Positions 1 to 10,668 of a stretch of DNA of 64,000 nucleotides are shown piece after piece (the first letter of the stretch is position 1; each line of letters opens with the position of its first letter). The DNA lies in assembly GCA_943704525.1 (NCBI GenBank), contig CALSCQ010001169.1, positions 1 through 64,000 of the forward strand, written 5' to 3'. This stretch comes from Pigoraptor vietnamica (Eukaryota > Opisthokonta > Filasterea). The notes beneath the pieces are model-generated. The model did not search any database and was not told the DNA's origin. It was given only the letters and a program-made list of their open reading frames with translations. The translations under genes and the position numbers were made by a program.

Positions 1-1
1 A

Positions 2-2
2 C

Positions 3-33
<31 letters not shown>

Positions 34-150
34 CATCACACACACCATGAACACACGTGCACACGCACACACACCACTCCCACACACTATGAACACACGT
101 GCACACGCACACACACCACTCCCACACACACTATGAACACACACACACAC
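2..150. repeat. C-run plus CA microsatellite
   Basis: A run of about 18 C is followed by (CA)n broken by short CACACCACTCCC units. It lies inside the intron of HBS1 that runs off the left edge of the window. The HTHTHT-type reading frames here are simple-sequence translations, not genes. Confidence 0.9.
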
Positions 151-345
151 ACACACTATGAACACTCAGGCACACACACACACACAGATACACACACACA
201 CTTCTCCCACACACCATGAAAACACGTGCACACGCACAGACACACAGATACACAGACACAAGTACACAGCACCCGCACAAATACACACGCACGAACGCAG
301 ACATGCACGCCAGACAAGGAGCCCAGCGCACAACAGGGAACGCAC

Positions 346-2416
346 CAATGACGACCAGGTTGATCGTGTCCTTTCCAGACAGCCGCGACTTCTTGTACTC
401 TGCAATGACGTCAGCGGTGGCGGCATTCGCGCGGCGCACCGACTTGGGCGACAGGCACGGGCTCTGCGCCTCCACAGGCGTGCGCACGGCGGGCGTCTGC
501 GCCGCGGGTGTCGCGGCAAGTGGCGTCGCAACCGCGGGCGTCTGCGGCTGCGTGCGGTCGCGGGACGACGGCTGCGCAGCCTTTTGCCCGGCTTTCCCTC
601 CGCTCCGCCTGGCGCACGCGCGTTCAGAGGGCGAATGAGACGGGCAAAGCCAGAACCATACTCCCAAAACATCATGCGATCAGTTATAACGCACCCATCG
701 AGTGTTAAAGCGGCCATTTCGCGGTCAAGGCGGCGGTCATCCAATTTCTTCGCATCGGAGCGAGGCGGCGGGACAGCGCTTGCGTTTGCAGCTGGAAGGT
801 TCATAAGCGGAGAGCTGAGCAGCAGTGGACTCGGGCCATTCGCCACGCGCGCCGGCGCAGCATACCTCCGGTGCGGTGGGACAGCACGACATCATCCGGC
901 GACGGCCCCGCAAACGCACTGGCCGCGGCGCCGGCCCCGTCTGCGCCATACAGAAACGACGCCACATCAACGCGCCGCAGGTCTTCGCGAGTGCGTGACC
1001 CATCCTCCATGCACACACACACAGCAAACATCGACGGCTCCACGCCCATTCCCGCCCCAGTGCCGCTATCGATCGGCGGCGCTGCTTGTCCCGGCGCCGG
1101 CTGAGACGCAATCGGCACGCGCGCGGGCGAAGCATGCAATGGCCGAACCGCCGCCCCACTCCCACTGTCCCCAACCCTCAAGCTCCCGCCGGACGCCCCA
1201 CTCGGAACAGCCGGTGCCAGTGCGGCCGCAAGCGACGCCAGGCCGCGCGCGGCTGCCGGCTGCGAGGGAGCCGCGGGTCGCGGTGCGCTGGGCACAGGCG
1301 CAGCGGCGAGGCGCGCAAGGCTGCCGAGGGATGCGCCGAGTGTAGGCGGCGCGATTGATGGTGGCGGGTGCGACGCAGGTGCCGCCGGAGGGCGCGAAGC
1401 GAGCGAAGCAAGCGAGGAAAGACCAGAAAGGGACGGCGGAGGTGCGGCAACAGGGGGAGCAATAACAACAGGCGCCGGATCCACTAACCTTGCGAGACAC
1501 GCGGGGGAGGCAAGAAGGAAGCAGCGTCAGCGCAGGAGCAAAGAGCTCATCGCACACACATGCACCCTCACTCACGCATATCGGTCTACCACACCCTCAC
1601 CACACACACACACACGCACACGCGCACACACACACACACACACACACACAGCACACGCACACGCACGCACACGCACACACACACACACACACACGCACAC
1701 ACACACACACACACGCACACACACACACACACACGCACACAAACACACACACACACACACAGCACACGCACACGCACGCACACGCACACGGACACGCACA
1801 CACACACACACAAACCTTTTGCGTCCAACAAGATGCCAACAGTGCGCTCGCAATCGAAGCCCGCGCGCACAGCGGCGTCGTCGATCTCGTCGTCCGGATA
1901 GGCCTCGCCAAGAACAGAGTACACGTAGTCGCGCACGGAGAACAGCATTGCTGCGAAAGCGGGAAGCGCACGGTCAGCACAAACCACGTCCACAGACGGC
2001 GAGAGACGAAACGGCAGCGCACCCCGCTCGTCGTCCGTCAGCGCCCGCGCCTGTGCCTTTGGCGGCGGTTGCGGCTGTTTCGGCGGTTGTTGCGGGGTCT
2101 TTGCGCGCTCCTTTGCGGCGGGCTTCTCTTCCGCCCCAAAGAACGACGACAGCTGCGTGCCGTCGCGCCGATACACAAAGGCGTCTGCCGACCATTTCAC
2201 TCTGTGAGTGAGGCAGTGGAAAGCATGCTCGCGGGACAAAACACACCGTGCGACGGACTGAGCGCAGGCTCGTCGTATGAGCGGCCGAGGTAGTCCTCGT
2301 CCTCGTCGTAATCTGACGGAAACAGCGTTAGTGCCAATGCGACGCCTGCGCTTTTGTGAGCGCGCATGCCCACCGTCATCAAGGTCCATGTGCCTGACAT
2401 TTCTGTGGCGCGCCAT
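346..2416 (-). CDS. HBS1: HBS1-type translational GTPase, N-terminal part (3' end outside window)
   Basis: HBS1 is the eEF1A-like GTPase that works with Pelota/Dom34 in the cytosol to rescue stalled ribosomes (no-go and nonstop decay). Start ATG at 2416: the product opens [14 protein letters not shown], like the MSRHRNVR start of the family, followed by an acidic YDEDEDYLG segment and an [10 protein letters not shown] motif. A helical stretch ([20 protein letters not shown]) is the HBS1 N-terminal domain. A low-complexity linker contains GLSSLASLA repeats and SPDDVVL, the family's Pelota-side linker motif. The last visible exon ends NLVVIG, the first residues of the G1 P-loop, at 346 (donor GTGCGT). 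The whole GTPase domain therefore lies left of the window. Visible exons are about 2374-2416, 2247-2312, 1816-2200, 866-1483 and roughly 346-608/660; the last acceptor is uncertain. Two introns hold CA microsatellites. Confidence 0.88.
1590..1815. repeat. CA microsatellite in an HBS1 intron
   Basis: About 225 bases of CA/CACG dinucleotide repeat, lying between the HBS1 donor at 1815 and acceptor near 1484. On the sense (minus) strand it is a GT repeat directly next to the donor GTTTGTG. Confidence 0.9.
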
Positions 2417-2615
2417 GGCGGGCGAATGTGCAGAGGACAGCGAAACACGGAGACCGCCACGCACGCACGTGCACGCGCCTGTTTTTCTAATGTGAATTGA
2501 GGATGCACGCTGCCGAAAATGGTCGCAACCCTACAGATGGCCATGACGTCACGATCCGGTGTCTGCCGCAAGCACGATGATCAACGGGACTCTGTAATGG
2601 CAAAACAGAAGCACG

Positions 2616-3803
2616 CTAGCGCACTTTGCCCGGCGTATAGTCGCGGTTGATTGTGGGTTCCTGCAGGAACATGTGCAGGCAGCGCTCCGATTGGGCGAGC
2701 GGGTGGCCGGCAATCCTGGGACGAGATGGCGCAGCGTGAGCACTCGCAAAGGGGCCATTGGTTCGCAGCCACTGAGCAATTGCAAGTGACGCCGCACAGA
2801 CAAAGCGCAAACACTGCACCGAGGTGCACGCATACACACGGGCGCATATGACAAGCCACACGCTCGCAGAAATGCACGCACGCACACAATTGCACACACA
2901 CAATTGCACACACACATTTGCACACACACAAGCACAGCGCATTCAAGCAACGGAATTAGCAACAACAAGTCACACGCGCAGACAGACGAGAACGAGAGGG
3001 AGCGCGAGAGACAGAAAAAGAGAGAAGAGAGGCCCGCGCATACACACGCACGTTCCTCACCACGCTCAATAACGCATGCACACAACTATTACAACATCAG
3101 GCCGCACATACGCACACAAATACACTCCGCACACGCTGACAGATGAGAGCGAGAGGGTGAGATACAGAAAGAGAGGAGAGAGACACACGCACAGAGAGAG
3201 TGAAAGGGAAAAGGGGGGGGGGGGAAGAGAGACTGGGCACATGTTGGCGGTATCGCCCTGCCGACGTGCAAACATGACCGCAAGGACAACAAAGGTGACA
3301 CAAGAAGCGAGTGCTCTCACGTACTTGTTGATGAAGGCCTCGAGCTGCTTCCGCCGCTCCTCGATAAACTCGTCCTCAAAGATGCCGTCGTCCTTCTTGA
3401 GCGGGTTGATTTGCTTCAGGATGGCCTTGCCGGGCAGCTGCGGCACGAGTATCTTGCTGTCCCGCTCAAGCTCCGCCTTCAGCCACTCAAAGTCGCTGTA
3501 CCGGCGCCGCACAGAGCACGACTTGATTTTGAATATCGGCAGGTTCGTCTGCGGCGCACGTGGGTGTGAACTTCAAGGCACAGTCTCACCGGCCTTCATT
3601 GACTGCCGCGCAGGGCAGCTCGACAGTGACTGCCTCCCACTCACCCGCATGCGAATTTCGTAGTCTGTGTACCTGTTCCGCCCAATGCCATGCACTTCGG
3701 GGTTGAGCACGTCAATTTCAAGGAAATTGGCCGGCTCTGCGTACGCCTCGTCGGTCGTCTGCGCCTTGATGTTGAGACGCGCGGTGTCTTCGGGGTCAAT
3801 CAT
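2616..3803 (-). CDS. SNX3: Sorting nexin 3/12-type PX protein
   Basis: SNX3 binds PI3P on early endosomes through its PX domain and works with retromer in retrograde sorting (for example of Wntless). Three exons (3645-3803, 3325-3548, 2616-2715) have matching phases and give 160 residues, against 162 in human SNX3. The product is essentially a lone PX domain: NFLEIDV near the N-terminus, RYTDYEIRMR, then the PI3P-pocket signature RRRYSDFEWL, LVPQLPGKA and GIFEDEFIEERRKQLEAFIN. The C-terminus reads AGHPLAQSERCLHMFLQE and DYTPGKVR. The ATG at 3803 is chosen because it lies right upstream of the conserved PEDTARLN segment; a GTG two codons earlier is not needed. Intron 2 is long (609 bases) and full of CA/GA simple sequence. 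The gene is tandem with HBS1 and divergent from TIM13. Confidence 0.95.
2860..3230. repeat. CA/GA simple sequence and a G12 run in SNX3 intron 2
   Basis: Low-complexity CACACA, GAGAGA and CACGCA tracts lie within the 2716-3324 intron, with an uninterrupted run of about 12 G at 3213-3224. No coding signal is seen. Confidence 0.85.
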
Positions 3804-4029
3804 TTTCACGGCTCACGGGACGCTGCACGCGCGTGCCGTAACTCTCCGCAGACAAACTCTCTTCAAGCGTGTTCGCAGTCAGCGGTTGTTGTGCGTGTGT
3901 GTGTCTTGCCGTGTGTCGGCGTGTGTCGGCGTGTGTCCATGTGGCACCACGAATTGAACATTTCCCTATTTCGACGCGAATTGGGCACAGGGTCAAATTC
4001 TGCGCCACACAGAGTCCCGATGTGTATGG

Positions 4030-4049
4030 TCACGTGGGCGGTCACGTGA
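4030..4049. promoter_or_regulatory. Paired CACGTG palindromes in the SNX3/TIM13 divergent promoter
   Basis: TCACGTG at 4030 and TCACGTGA at 4042 lie in the 332-base space between the SNX3 start (3803, minus) and the TIM13 start (4136, plus). CACGTG is the core site of bHLH factors (USF/MITF/Cbf1 class). A binding role here is inference from position and recurrence. Confidence 0.5.
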
Positions 4050-4135
4050 CCAAACATGTGCCGAAAAGCCGAACAGCTGAGAGACCCAAAAGTCGCTGCA
4101 CTTTGCCGTGGTCGCGCAGGACGACCACTCACACC

Positions 4136-4635
4136 ATGGATTTTGGGCCCTCAGCAGGCGGCTCGTCCGCTTCGCTTCCCGCGTCAAAGCGGGAGCAGGT
4201 GATGGAGCAGGTCCGCATGCAGATGGCCGTCGCGAACGCACAGGAGCTGCTCCAGGTGAACTGTCGACGCATGCATTGTGCGTGTGTCGCAAACATGTGC
4301 GTGTGAGTCATTCGATCCATTTGTGACGTTGCTTCGTTGCAGCGTATGACGGAGAAGTGCTTCAACAAGTGCATTTCGCGCCCTGGCACGCAGTTGGATG
4401 GCGGTGAGAGGGTGAGTCACTCGCTGAGGATGACTGTTCTTTGTGCGCACTGCAAGAACAGTCTCTGTGCCTTGTGCTACGAATGGCCGTTCGTCTGCCT
4501 TATCGCGTCGTTTATGCGCAGACATGCCTCGCCAAGTGCATGGACCGATACACCGACGCGTGGAACCTCGTCTCGCGCGCGTACGCCGGCCGTCTCCAGC
4601 GCGACCGGAGTGGGCACCTACAAGGGGACCACTAG
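4136..4635 (+). CDS. TIM13: Small Tim chaperone Tim13
   Basis: Tim13 pairs with Tim8 as a hexameric chaperone in the mitochondrial intermembrane space, carrying hydrophobic precursors towards TIM22/TIM23. Exons 4136-4255, 4343-4411 and 4522-4635 are all in phase 0 and give 100 residues, the usual family size. [18 protein letters not shown] is followed by the twin CX3C motifs CFNKC and CLAKC, then [15 protein letters not shown], all near-identical to animal Tim13. The twin CX3C cysteines form two disulfides through the Mia40 pathway, so no presequence is expected or seen. The stop lies 45 bases from the stop of the convergent THG1 gene, so the 3' ends probably overlap as transcripts. Confidence 0.96.
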
Positions 4636-4679
4636 CCAGCCCTGGCGGCCGCTGTGCTTCTCATGTACGCCCCTCCGAA

Positions 4680-5966
4680 TCACTCGAGTATCTCGCGGTA
4701 CCTTGCATAGAACGCACCATCGAACATGTCGTCGTGGGTGACGACCGGACGCCGCCGACGGCGCGTGACGCCTGGCTTGACCTCTTCGTCCACCTGCGGC
4801 CAAAAAGGGCTCAGAAACCCGCCGCGACGCCTTGCCCGCCTGACGCTCACCTCTGCCCACACGAGCACCGACCCCTTGCGGAACATGGGGGAGACTTCGT
4901 TGTAGTTGAGCGCAAACTGCGAGAACAACATCTCGTTTTTGTCCGCGGACGTCGTACCCTGCAGCGGCGCACGGCCTTAGTTGCGAATAGCACTGCTTGC
5001 GGGCGCGAGAAAGTGGCACACCTTCAACGCAACTTCGCTCTCTGCTTCCGTCTTGCCGCTCTTCACGAGGGCCCAAAAGCACGTGTTGTACAGGCAGTTG
5101 ATGTGGCCTGCAGTGCGAGTGGTCATGCGCGGCAAGAGAGTGCCAGTCATGCGTGACAAGACACAGGACGCATTCCGCCACACACACACACGCACGCATC
5201 CACACAATTGCGCCCAAACAGTTCCCCATGTCCACACGTGAGACTGTCCACCCACAGTCCGCCTGTCGCCAGCACAAGTAGTCGCGCACATTTTCGGCCG
5301 ACGGGTAACAGACCAGGCGCGCGTCGAACGAGGGCGCGTACTGCAGCGGCGTGTCGGGGAAGAACGACGGCCACCGCATGGCGTAGAAGGCGGAGAAGAG
5401 GGACACGACGGCACTCGCAATTTTGCTGCACAGCCCGCCGTGAGCCGACGGTCCAGCGCTTCCAGTAGCACCCGACTCGCACGCCGGCTTCCAGCGGGCA
5501 GCACACGACCAGGACACGGCGGACGGTTGCACAATCAGACGCACTCGCACGCACCCACCTTTCACGACGGCCGTAGAGGTTGCTTTTCCGCCCAAATACA
5601 AAACTACGGAACATTCGGTGAGCTGACGCGATATCGACACGCGCGGCATGACCTAATGCTCCACGCACCTGTATTCGTCGCTCTCGCCGTAAGCGACGAC
5701 GATGTCCGTGAATTCTGCCATGACGGCCAGCGCGCACGCGTCCATCAGGCGAAGGGCGCGCACATCGTTCGGTTTCTCAAAGTTGTGCGTCGTGGAGAAA
5801 CTGCAAGGAGACGCCACTCAGTGCGAGAGCAGTATTGCGCCTCGCGGGCGGCACCAACGCACCGGTGGAACGAGCGGCCGTCGATGCGCACGACCATCCA
5901 CGTGTTTGGCAGGCACGCGTCGTCGAGCTCAAAGGCCTTCACATACTCAAATTTGGACTTGGCCAT
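4680..5966 (-). CDS. THG1: tRNA-His guanylyltransferase
   Basis: THG1 adds the essential G-1 to the 5' end of tRNA-His by 3'-to-5' polymerisation. Seven exons (5863-5966, 5669-5800, 5559-5603, 5256-5425, 5022-5107, 4851-4958, 4680-4793) join in phase to 252 residues, close to the yeast enzyme (237). Family motifs appear in order: [13 protein letters not shown] start, [12 protein letters not shown] (first metal-binding Asp), [15 protein letters not shown] (second metal-binding carboxylates), [20 protein letters not shown] followed by [11 protein letters not shown], and [11 protein letters not shown]. The HIN-LYNT motif marks the eukaryotic Thg1 clade rather than bacterial/archaeal-type TLPs. 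The gene is divergent from NOA1 with only 152 bases between starts. Confidence 0.95.
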
Positions 5967-6118
5967 GCTGCCGAAAGCGCGAACAAAGCACACTCGCGCC
6001 TAAGGAAAAAACAACACGAACCGCTTGTTACAATCGTGCCGATTGCCGCCTGCTGATGACACGTGCGGTCGTGGTGAAATGGTCGCACACGACACACAAC
6101 GGACCATCGCGTTGCAGA

Positions 6119-7954
6119 ATGCTGCGTCGCCTTGCCCTCGCTGCTGCCTCGACGGCGCTTTCTGCGCGCACTGTCGCTGTCCCTGCGCCCACATGCTTGC
6201 TCTCGCGCGCACGTGCCGTTGCCCGTGGTCCATCGGGTCGGCTGCGGCACATCGCCACAGCACCGGCGCGCGCACAACCGCTGCACACTGCAGCCGGCAC
6301 TACAGAGGAGAGCCAGGAAGACGTCCTTGAGCAAGAAGGGCGTGCAACGGCGCTCGAGGAGGAGGAGCTGCGACCGGTGCATCGTCGATGCGGGGGATGT
6401 GGCGTCAAGCTGCAGAAGGATATGCCGCGCGAGCGCGGATACATTCGTCCGGCCCGTCTCTCGGCAGATTACGTGCCGGCAAGCGCACGGCGGCCGCCGT
6501 TTCTCGCCAAATTGCCGCACGCGAATGAGCTTCCCGTCAACATGGGCAAGGTGGAACTGCGCGAGGGCGAGACGCTGCCGACGTGGGAGGAGGCGCAGAT
6601 GGCGGTGCGGGAGCTGTCGGTGCGCCAGACAATATGCGAGCGCTGCCACATGCTGCGGCACCAAAACACGGGGCTGCCGTATGAGCTGACGGAGGCCGAG
6701 TTCAATGCGGAGCTTGGCGCCGTGCGTTCGAAGAAGTGCCTGGTTGTCCATGCGGTCGACCTCACCGACTTCCCGCTGTCGTCCTTCTCCGGCCTCGAGC
6801 GCATCGTCGGCGACAAGGGGCGCGTCATCCTCGTGGGCACCAAGGCGGACCTGATGGTCAAGCACCTCCACGAGCGCCTGTCCGCCGTGCGCGCGTGGTT
6901 TGCGGCGGTGCTGCAGTCGTGCGGGGGCGTGCCTGATTCCGTCAAGAGCCGCATCGCAGCCGCCGAGGTCGTGAGCAACCGCACGCAGGACGGCATCAAG
7001 CGCCTCGCGGACCTCATTGACGAGCACCGCAACGGCGCCGATGTGTACGTCGTGGGTTTTGCGAACACGGGCAAGTCGTCGCTCGTGAACCAGCTGGTCG
7101 GGGAGTTGGGCTACCGGCGCGGCGCAAAGAAGAAGCGGCCGCCGCTGACTGTGTCGCACATCCCGGGGACGACGCTCGAGTGCGTGAGCATCCCCCTCCC
7201 GCGGACGGCGACCGGCAAGTACATGCACCGCCCGCTGATTCTGCACGACACGCCCGGCATTGCGCGCTCCAACACTGTGCTCGCGAGCCTCACGCCCGAC
7301 GAGATGCGCGACGTCGTGCCCCGCGATCGCCGGTGGTCTTCGGAGAGTTTTCGAGTGACAAACGGCAAGGTGAGTGCCGTCTCGGTCTTAACTACTTGTA
7401 ATGCGTCTTTCGCTTCGCGCGCGTTCAGTTTGCCGCGACCGTGCCTGACGGCGCTGCTTCCGCCGCAGACGCTTTTTCTTGGCGGCATTGCGCGGATTGA
7501 CGTGACCAATCTCCCGGACGACGGCGACGCCTTCCTCCGCGTGAACTGCGCAGCGACCGTAACGGCGCACGTGTGCAAGTCGGAGCGGCAGGGTGCGGTA
7601 TACGCGGAGCACGTGGGCAAAGGCATCCTCACCCCGCCCCACCGGCCCGTCCATGCGGACCCGCCGCCACCACCGCTGGTGCTGGCCGCCGACCTGCGGC
7701 TCACGGGCAAGGGCACGTTCGCCGAGGCGTGCGACGTGGTCATCCCCGGGCTCGGGTGGGTGTCGTTTCGAGCAAAGCACGACGTGTCGGCGACGCTGAG
7801 CGTTTTTCTCCCGGCCGGCGCGCATCCGATTGTGCGTCCTTCACTGCGTCTGCCCGAGCACCAGAACCCCTACCTGCCGCCACACGCACTCGGAGCCCCC
7901 GCGAAGCGCACTCGTGCGGCGAAAAGGGCCCTGCGACTGCAGCCCTCGAGGTGA
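6119..7954 (+). CDS. NOA1: NOA1/YqeH-type circularly permuted mitochondrial GTPase
   Basis: NOA1/YqeH proteins are GTPases with permuted G motifs that help assemble the small mitochondrial (or bacterial) ribosomal subunit. The ATG at 6119 opens an Arg/Ala/Ser-rich presequence (MLRRLALAAASTALSARTVA) typical of matrix import. Next comes a zinc-binding treble clef (CGGCGVKLQ and CERCHMLRHQN). The permuted G domain runs G4 (LVGTKADL) before G1 (VVGFANTGKSSLVNQL), then the G2/G3 region (SHIPGTTLE, LHDTPGI). The C-terminal part matches the YqeH tail (LFLGGIARID). A 99-base intron (7370-7468, GTGAGT...CCGCAG) is read through in frame without a stop; it is removed here because of its consensus edges. 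Product about 578 residues. Confidence 0.92.
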   Translation: MLRRLALAAASTALSARTVAVPAPTCLLSRARAVARGPSGRLRHIATAPARAQPLHTAAGTTEESQEDVLEQEGRATALEEEELRPVHRRCGGCGVKLQKDMPRERGYIRPARLSADYVPASARRPPFLAKLPHANELPVNMGKVELREGETLPTWEEAQMAVRELSVRQTICERCHMLRHQNTGLPYELTEAEFNAELGAVRSKKCLVVHAVDLTDFPLSSFSGLERIVGDKGRVILVGTKADLMVKHLHERLSAVRAWFAAVLQSCGGVPDSVKSRIAAAEVVSNRTQDGIKRLADLIDEHRNGADVYVVGFANTGKSSLVNQLVGELGYRRGAKKKRPPLTVSHIPGTTLECVSIPLPRTATGKYMHRPLILHDTPGIARSNTVLASLTPDEMRDVVPRDRRWSSESFRVTNGKVSAVSVLTTCNASFASRAFSLPRPCLTALLPPQTLFLGGIARIDVTNLPDDGDAFLRVNCAATVTAHVCKSERQGAVYAEHVGKGILTPPHRPVHADPPPPPLVLAADLRLTGKGTFAEACDVVIPGLGWVSFRAKHDVSATLSVFLPAGAHPIVRPSLRLPEHQNPYLPPHALGAPAKRTRAAKRALRLQPSR

Positions 7955-7975
7955 TGAATGTGACCGCACTAAATA

Positions 7976-8026
7976 TATTCCACGCACACGCGCAGGCACG
8001 CAGGCACGCACGCACGCACGCCCAGC
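7976..8026. repeat. CACG/CAGG short repeat between NOA1 and profilin-4
   Basis: Tetranucleotide-like CACGCACGCAGG units fill most of the 89 bases between the two convergent stop codons (7954 and 8044). Confidence 0.7.
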
Positions 8027-8043
8027 ACCGCAGTAGCCTCGTG

Positions 8044-8664
8044 TTATCGCCCCTTTTCACGGAAATAGTCGGCTGCGCGGTCTCGTCGTGAGATTCCATG
8101 AAATTTGATGCGGCACACAACACGGCAAACGCACCTAGTTTTTCGATGGCCTCCGCGCACACTCCCGGAAACATGTTGGCGTCATACATGCCTACGACAA
8201 TAAGCGTCGGCGTCCGCACAATAATCACACCGTTTTTGCCCTGCGGAACCCACTGTGAGACCACGGGGCAGCAGAACGCACGGACGAGACGGCTCAGCGG
8301 ACGCACCTCTTTCGCGTACACGGCTGCGTTGTCTGCGCGCACAACCTTGTACTTGCGGCCAGCGAACTCGATGCCGTTCTCGCGAATGTCTTGCGGGTCG
8401 CGAAACGAGTTCACCAATTTCTGGATTTCATTCGGAGCGTTCTGTGGAGGGAGAGAGTGGGGGGAGGGGGCATGGGGTTGGGGAGAGAGCAATTAGGACG
8501 CTTCCTTTTGGCAGAAGCAGGCGCTGAAGCAGGTGTGCCACACTCACGGGGAAGCCCGCCGAGCACGAGCGCAGGCTGCCGTCCTTGCGACGAATGATGG
8601 CACACTGCTGCACGTGGTCTGTCGACGTCAGCGCGTCGTTCAGCAGCGAGTTCAGCGTGTTCAT
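8044..8664 (-). CDS. PFN4: Profilin-4-type profilin
   Basis: Profilins bind actin and phosphoinositides. The profilin-4 branch is testis/cilium-enriched in animals and reported to bind lipids better than actin. Exons 8548-8664, 8307-8441, 8135-8240 and 8044-8072 are in phase and give 128 residues, the standard profilin length. The order is LNSLLNDALTSTDHVQQCAI, IQKLVNSFRDPQDIRENGIE, KYKVVRADNAAVYAKE, GKNGVIIVRTPTLIVVGMYD, MFPGVCAEAIEKLADYF, ending REKGR. The VRADxxxxYAK and MYPxxCxEA patterns match animal profilin-4 better than profilin-1/2, and the classical W-rich poly-proline site is not obvious. The ATG at 8664 is the first in frame at the conserved N-terminal helix. The gene is divergent from the AP endonuclease gene. 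Confidence 0.88.
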
Positions 8665-8771
8665 TCTCCGTACGCCTTTCGGCTGCACTCTGACCGAAGT
8701 GAGTCGTCGCTTTCTTTCTTTTTTGAAACTGAACAGCCACCAATACCAAATGTTGCCCAGCGACCGAATAC

Positions 8772-8779
8772 TCACGTGA
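8772..8779. promoter_or_regulatory. TCACGTGA palindrome, PFN4/APN1 divergent promoter
   Basis: The eight-base palindrome sits 108 bases upstream of the profilin-4 start and 149 bases upstream of the AP endonuclease start. It is the same word seen in several other promoter spaces of this window. Confidence 0.45.
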
Positions 8780-8927
8780 CTGTTCGGTGTGTCTGGACAT
8801 TGAGTGATGTTGTAACCGGCGAATGCCGTCATGCTCAGCGGCAGTGGGCACTGCCGGCGCACTCGAGTTCATCGCAGCGTAAAGTGAGTGAGAGCACGAA
8901 CAAACCGCGTGTGGTTCTGATCGCACC

Positions 8928-10661
8928 ATGGGTCAGAAGCGTAAGCGCGCCGCCGAGGACGAGGCAACAGCAACCGAGATGTCGCTTGTGCGCGTCACGC
9001 GGAGCATGGCGCGTGTCACGAACGGCACTTCCGCGGCTGCGGTGGCCGTGTCGTCGTCGAAAGTCGTAGTGAGGACAGTTGTCTCACGCAAGAAGATCAA
9101 GGAGGAGTCAGCGGTGGTGGAGGAGGAGATCACTGCGGCCGTAGTGCGCACGCCGCCGAAGAAGAAAATTGGCGGTGAGTGTCGGAATATAATGGTTGTG
9201 CGCTCAGTGAGATCGCTTAGTAAATGTCCGTCCGTTGCCAGTGTTTCGCGTGTCGGACGACGAGCTGCTCGAGGTGCCCATGCAAGGTAAGCGTGCGGTT
9301 TTTGCCATGCTGTCCCTATTGATGTGTGCTGAGTCGGGCGATGGCAGGGGAAGGTTCCCGCAAGCTCGTTGGCGCCCACATGAGTGCAGCAGGCTGTGTG
9401 GGCAGTGCGCCACGCTACGCGCGCTTTATTGGCGCGTCTGCGTTTGCCTTTTTCACGCGCTCTCAGCGGCGTTGGGACTCGCCGCAGTTCTCGCAAGAGG
9501 AGGTGCGTGCCACTGGTGCACATGCCCTCGTGGTTCCGCGACTGAAGGGTCCGCCGCGCAGATTGACGATTTCCGGCAGGCCTGCGCGCGCCTTGGTTAC
9601 TCGAGCAGCGCGATATTGCCACATGGCAGCTATCTCATCAATGTACGTGGAGGGTTTGGCGCCGTTGCCCTCGCGGCGTCTGATGCTCCGTTGCTGCGCC
9701 GCAGGTGGGATCCCCTGACCCGGACACGCTTGAGCGCAGCCGCGCGGCGCTGCTCGACGAAGTCCGCCGGTGCGAGGCGCTGGGCCTGTCTCTGTACAAC
9801 TTCCATCCGGGGTGGGCTGTCCTTGCGTTGCCTGTGTCGTCAGCTCCGCCGTGCTCAGTCCATTACAAAAATCGCAGGAGTACGGTGGGCGAGTGCACGC
9901 CGGCCGAGTGCCTTGCGCGCATCGCAGAGTCCATCAACATCGTGCACGCACAGACGCGAGGAGTCACACTCGTCATCGAGAACATGGCCGGCCAGGGCAA
10001 CTGCGTGGGCCGCACCTTTGAGGCACGTGGCTGTGGGTCTCCGGCGCCTTTCGATCGCACGCTTAGGTTTTCCTTCTCCAGGAAATACGCGCCATCATCG
10101 ACGGCGTGAAGGACAAGACGCGCGTGGGCGTGTGCATTGACACGTGCCATGCTTTTGCGGGCGGTTACGACCTGTCGACCCACGACGGGTGCCGCGCGAC
10201 GTTCGACGCATTCGAGCGCGTCATCGGTTTCAAGGTGCGTGATCATGACTTGCTGCGTGGCAGTGGGCGTTTGGCTGATGTGCGCGTGCAGTACTTGCGA
10301 GGGCTCCACCTCAACGACTCCAAGGGGAGTCTGGACTGCCGCAAGGACAGGCACGAGAACATTGGCAAGGTATGGCTGCGAAATCAGCGCCGCTGTCGCT
10401 GTGACTCTCGTTTTCTGATACCCCTCCCCCCTCGCGACGCAGGGGAAAATTGGGACGGCGTGCTTTCAGTTTGTCATGAGCGATGAACGCTTCAACCAAA
10501 CCCCGATGGTGCTGGAGACGCCCGCGGGGCTCCGCGACAACGGCGACGGGTCCGACGGCACGCCAAAGCGCAGCGCAAAGGACGCGCACGACGCAATGCT
10601 CGAGCACTATCGCAAGGAGATTGAGCTGTTGTATTCGCTTGAGAAAAAGGCGAAAAAGTAA
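8928..10661 (+). CDS. APN1: APN1/endonuclease IV-type AP endonuclease
   Basis: Class II AP endonuclease of the Nfo/APN1 family: cleaves 5' of abasic sites in base-excision repair using a trinuclear zinc cluster. Ten exons (8928-9174, 9242-9286, 9348-9502, 9562-9642, 9705-9811, 9878-10022, 10082-10234, 10292-10369, 10443-10661; the first two code for the N-tail) join in phase to about 409 residues. The TIM-barrel metal residues appear in [69 protein letters not shown] and LVLET-like MVLETPAG. An N-terminal extension of about 85 residues has nuclear-import-like basic clusters (KRKR, PKKK). One intron (10023-10081) must start GC rather than GT to keep the conserved [11 protein letters not shown] junction. 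The stop is 7 bases from the stop of convergent RWDD1. Confidence 0.93.
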
Positions 10662-10668
10662 ACAGCCC

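Noticed and set aside
1560-1901. His-Thr repeat protein
   Set aside because: Translation of a CA microsatellite inside an HBS1 intron.
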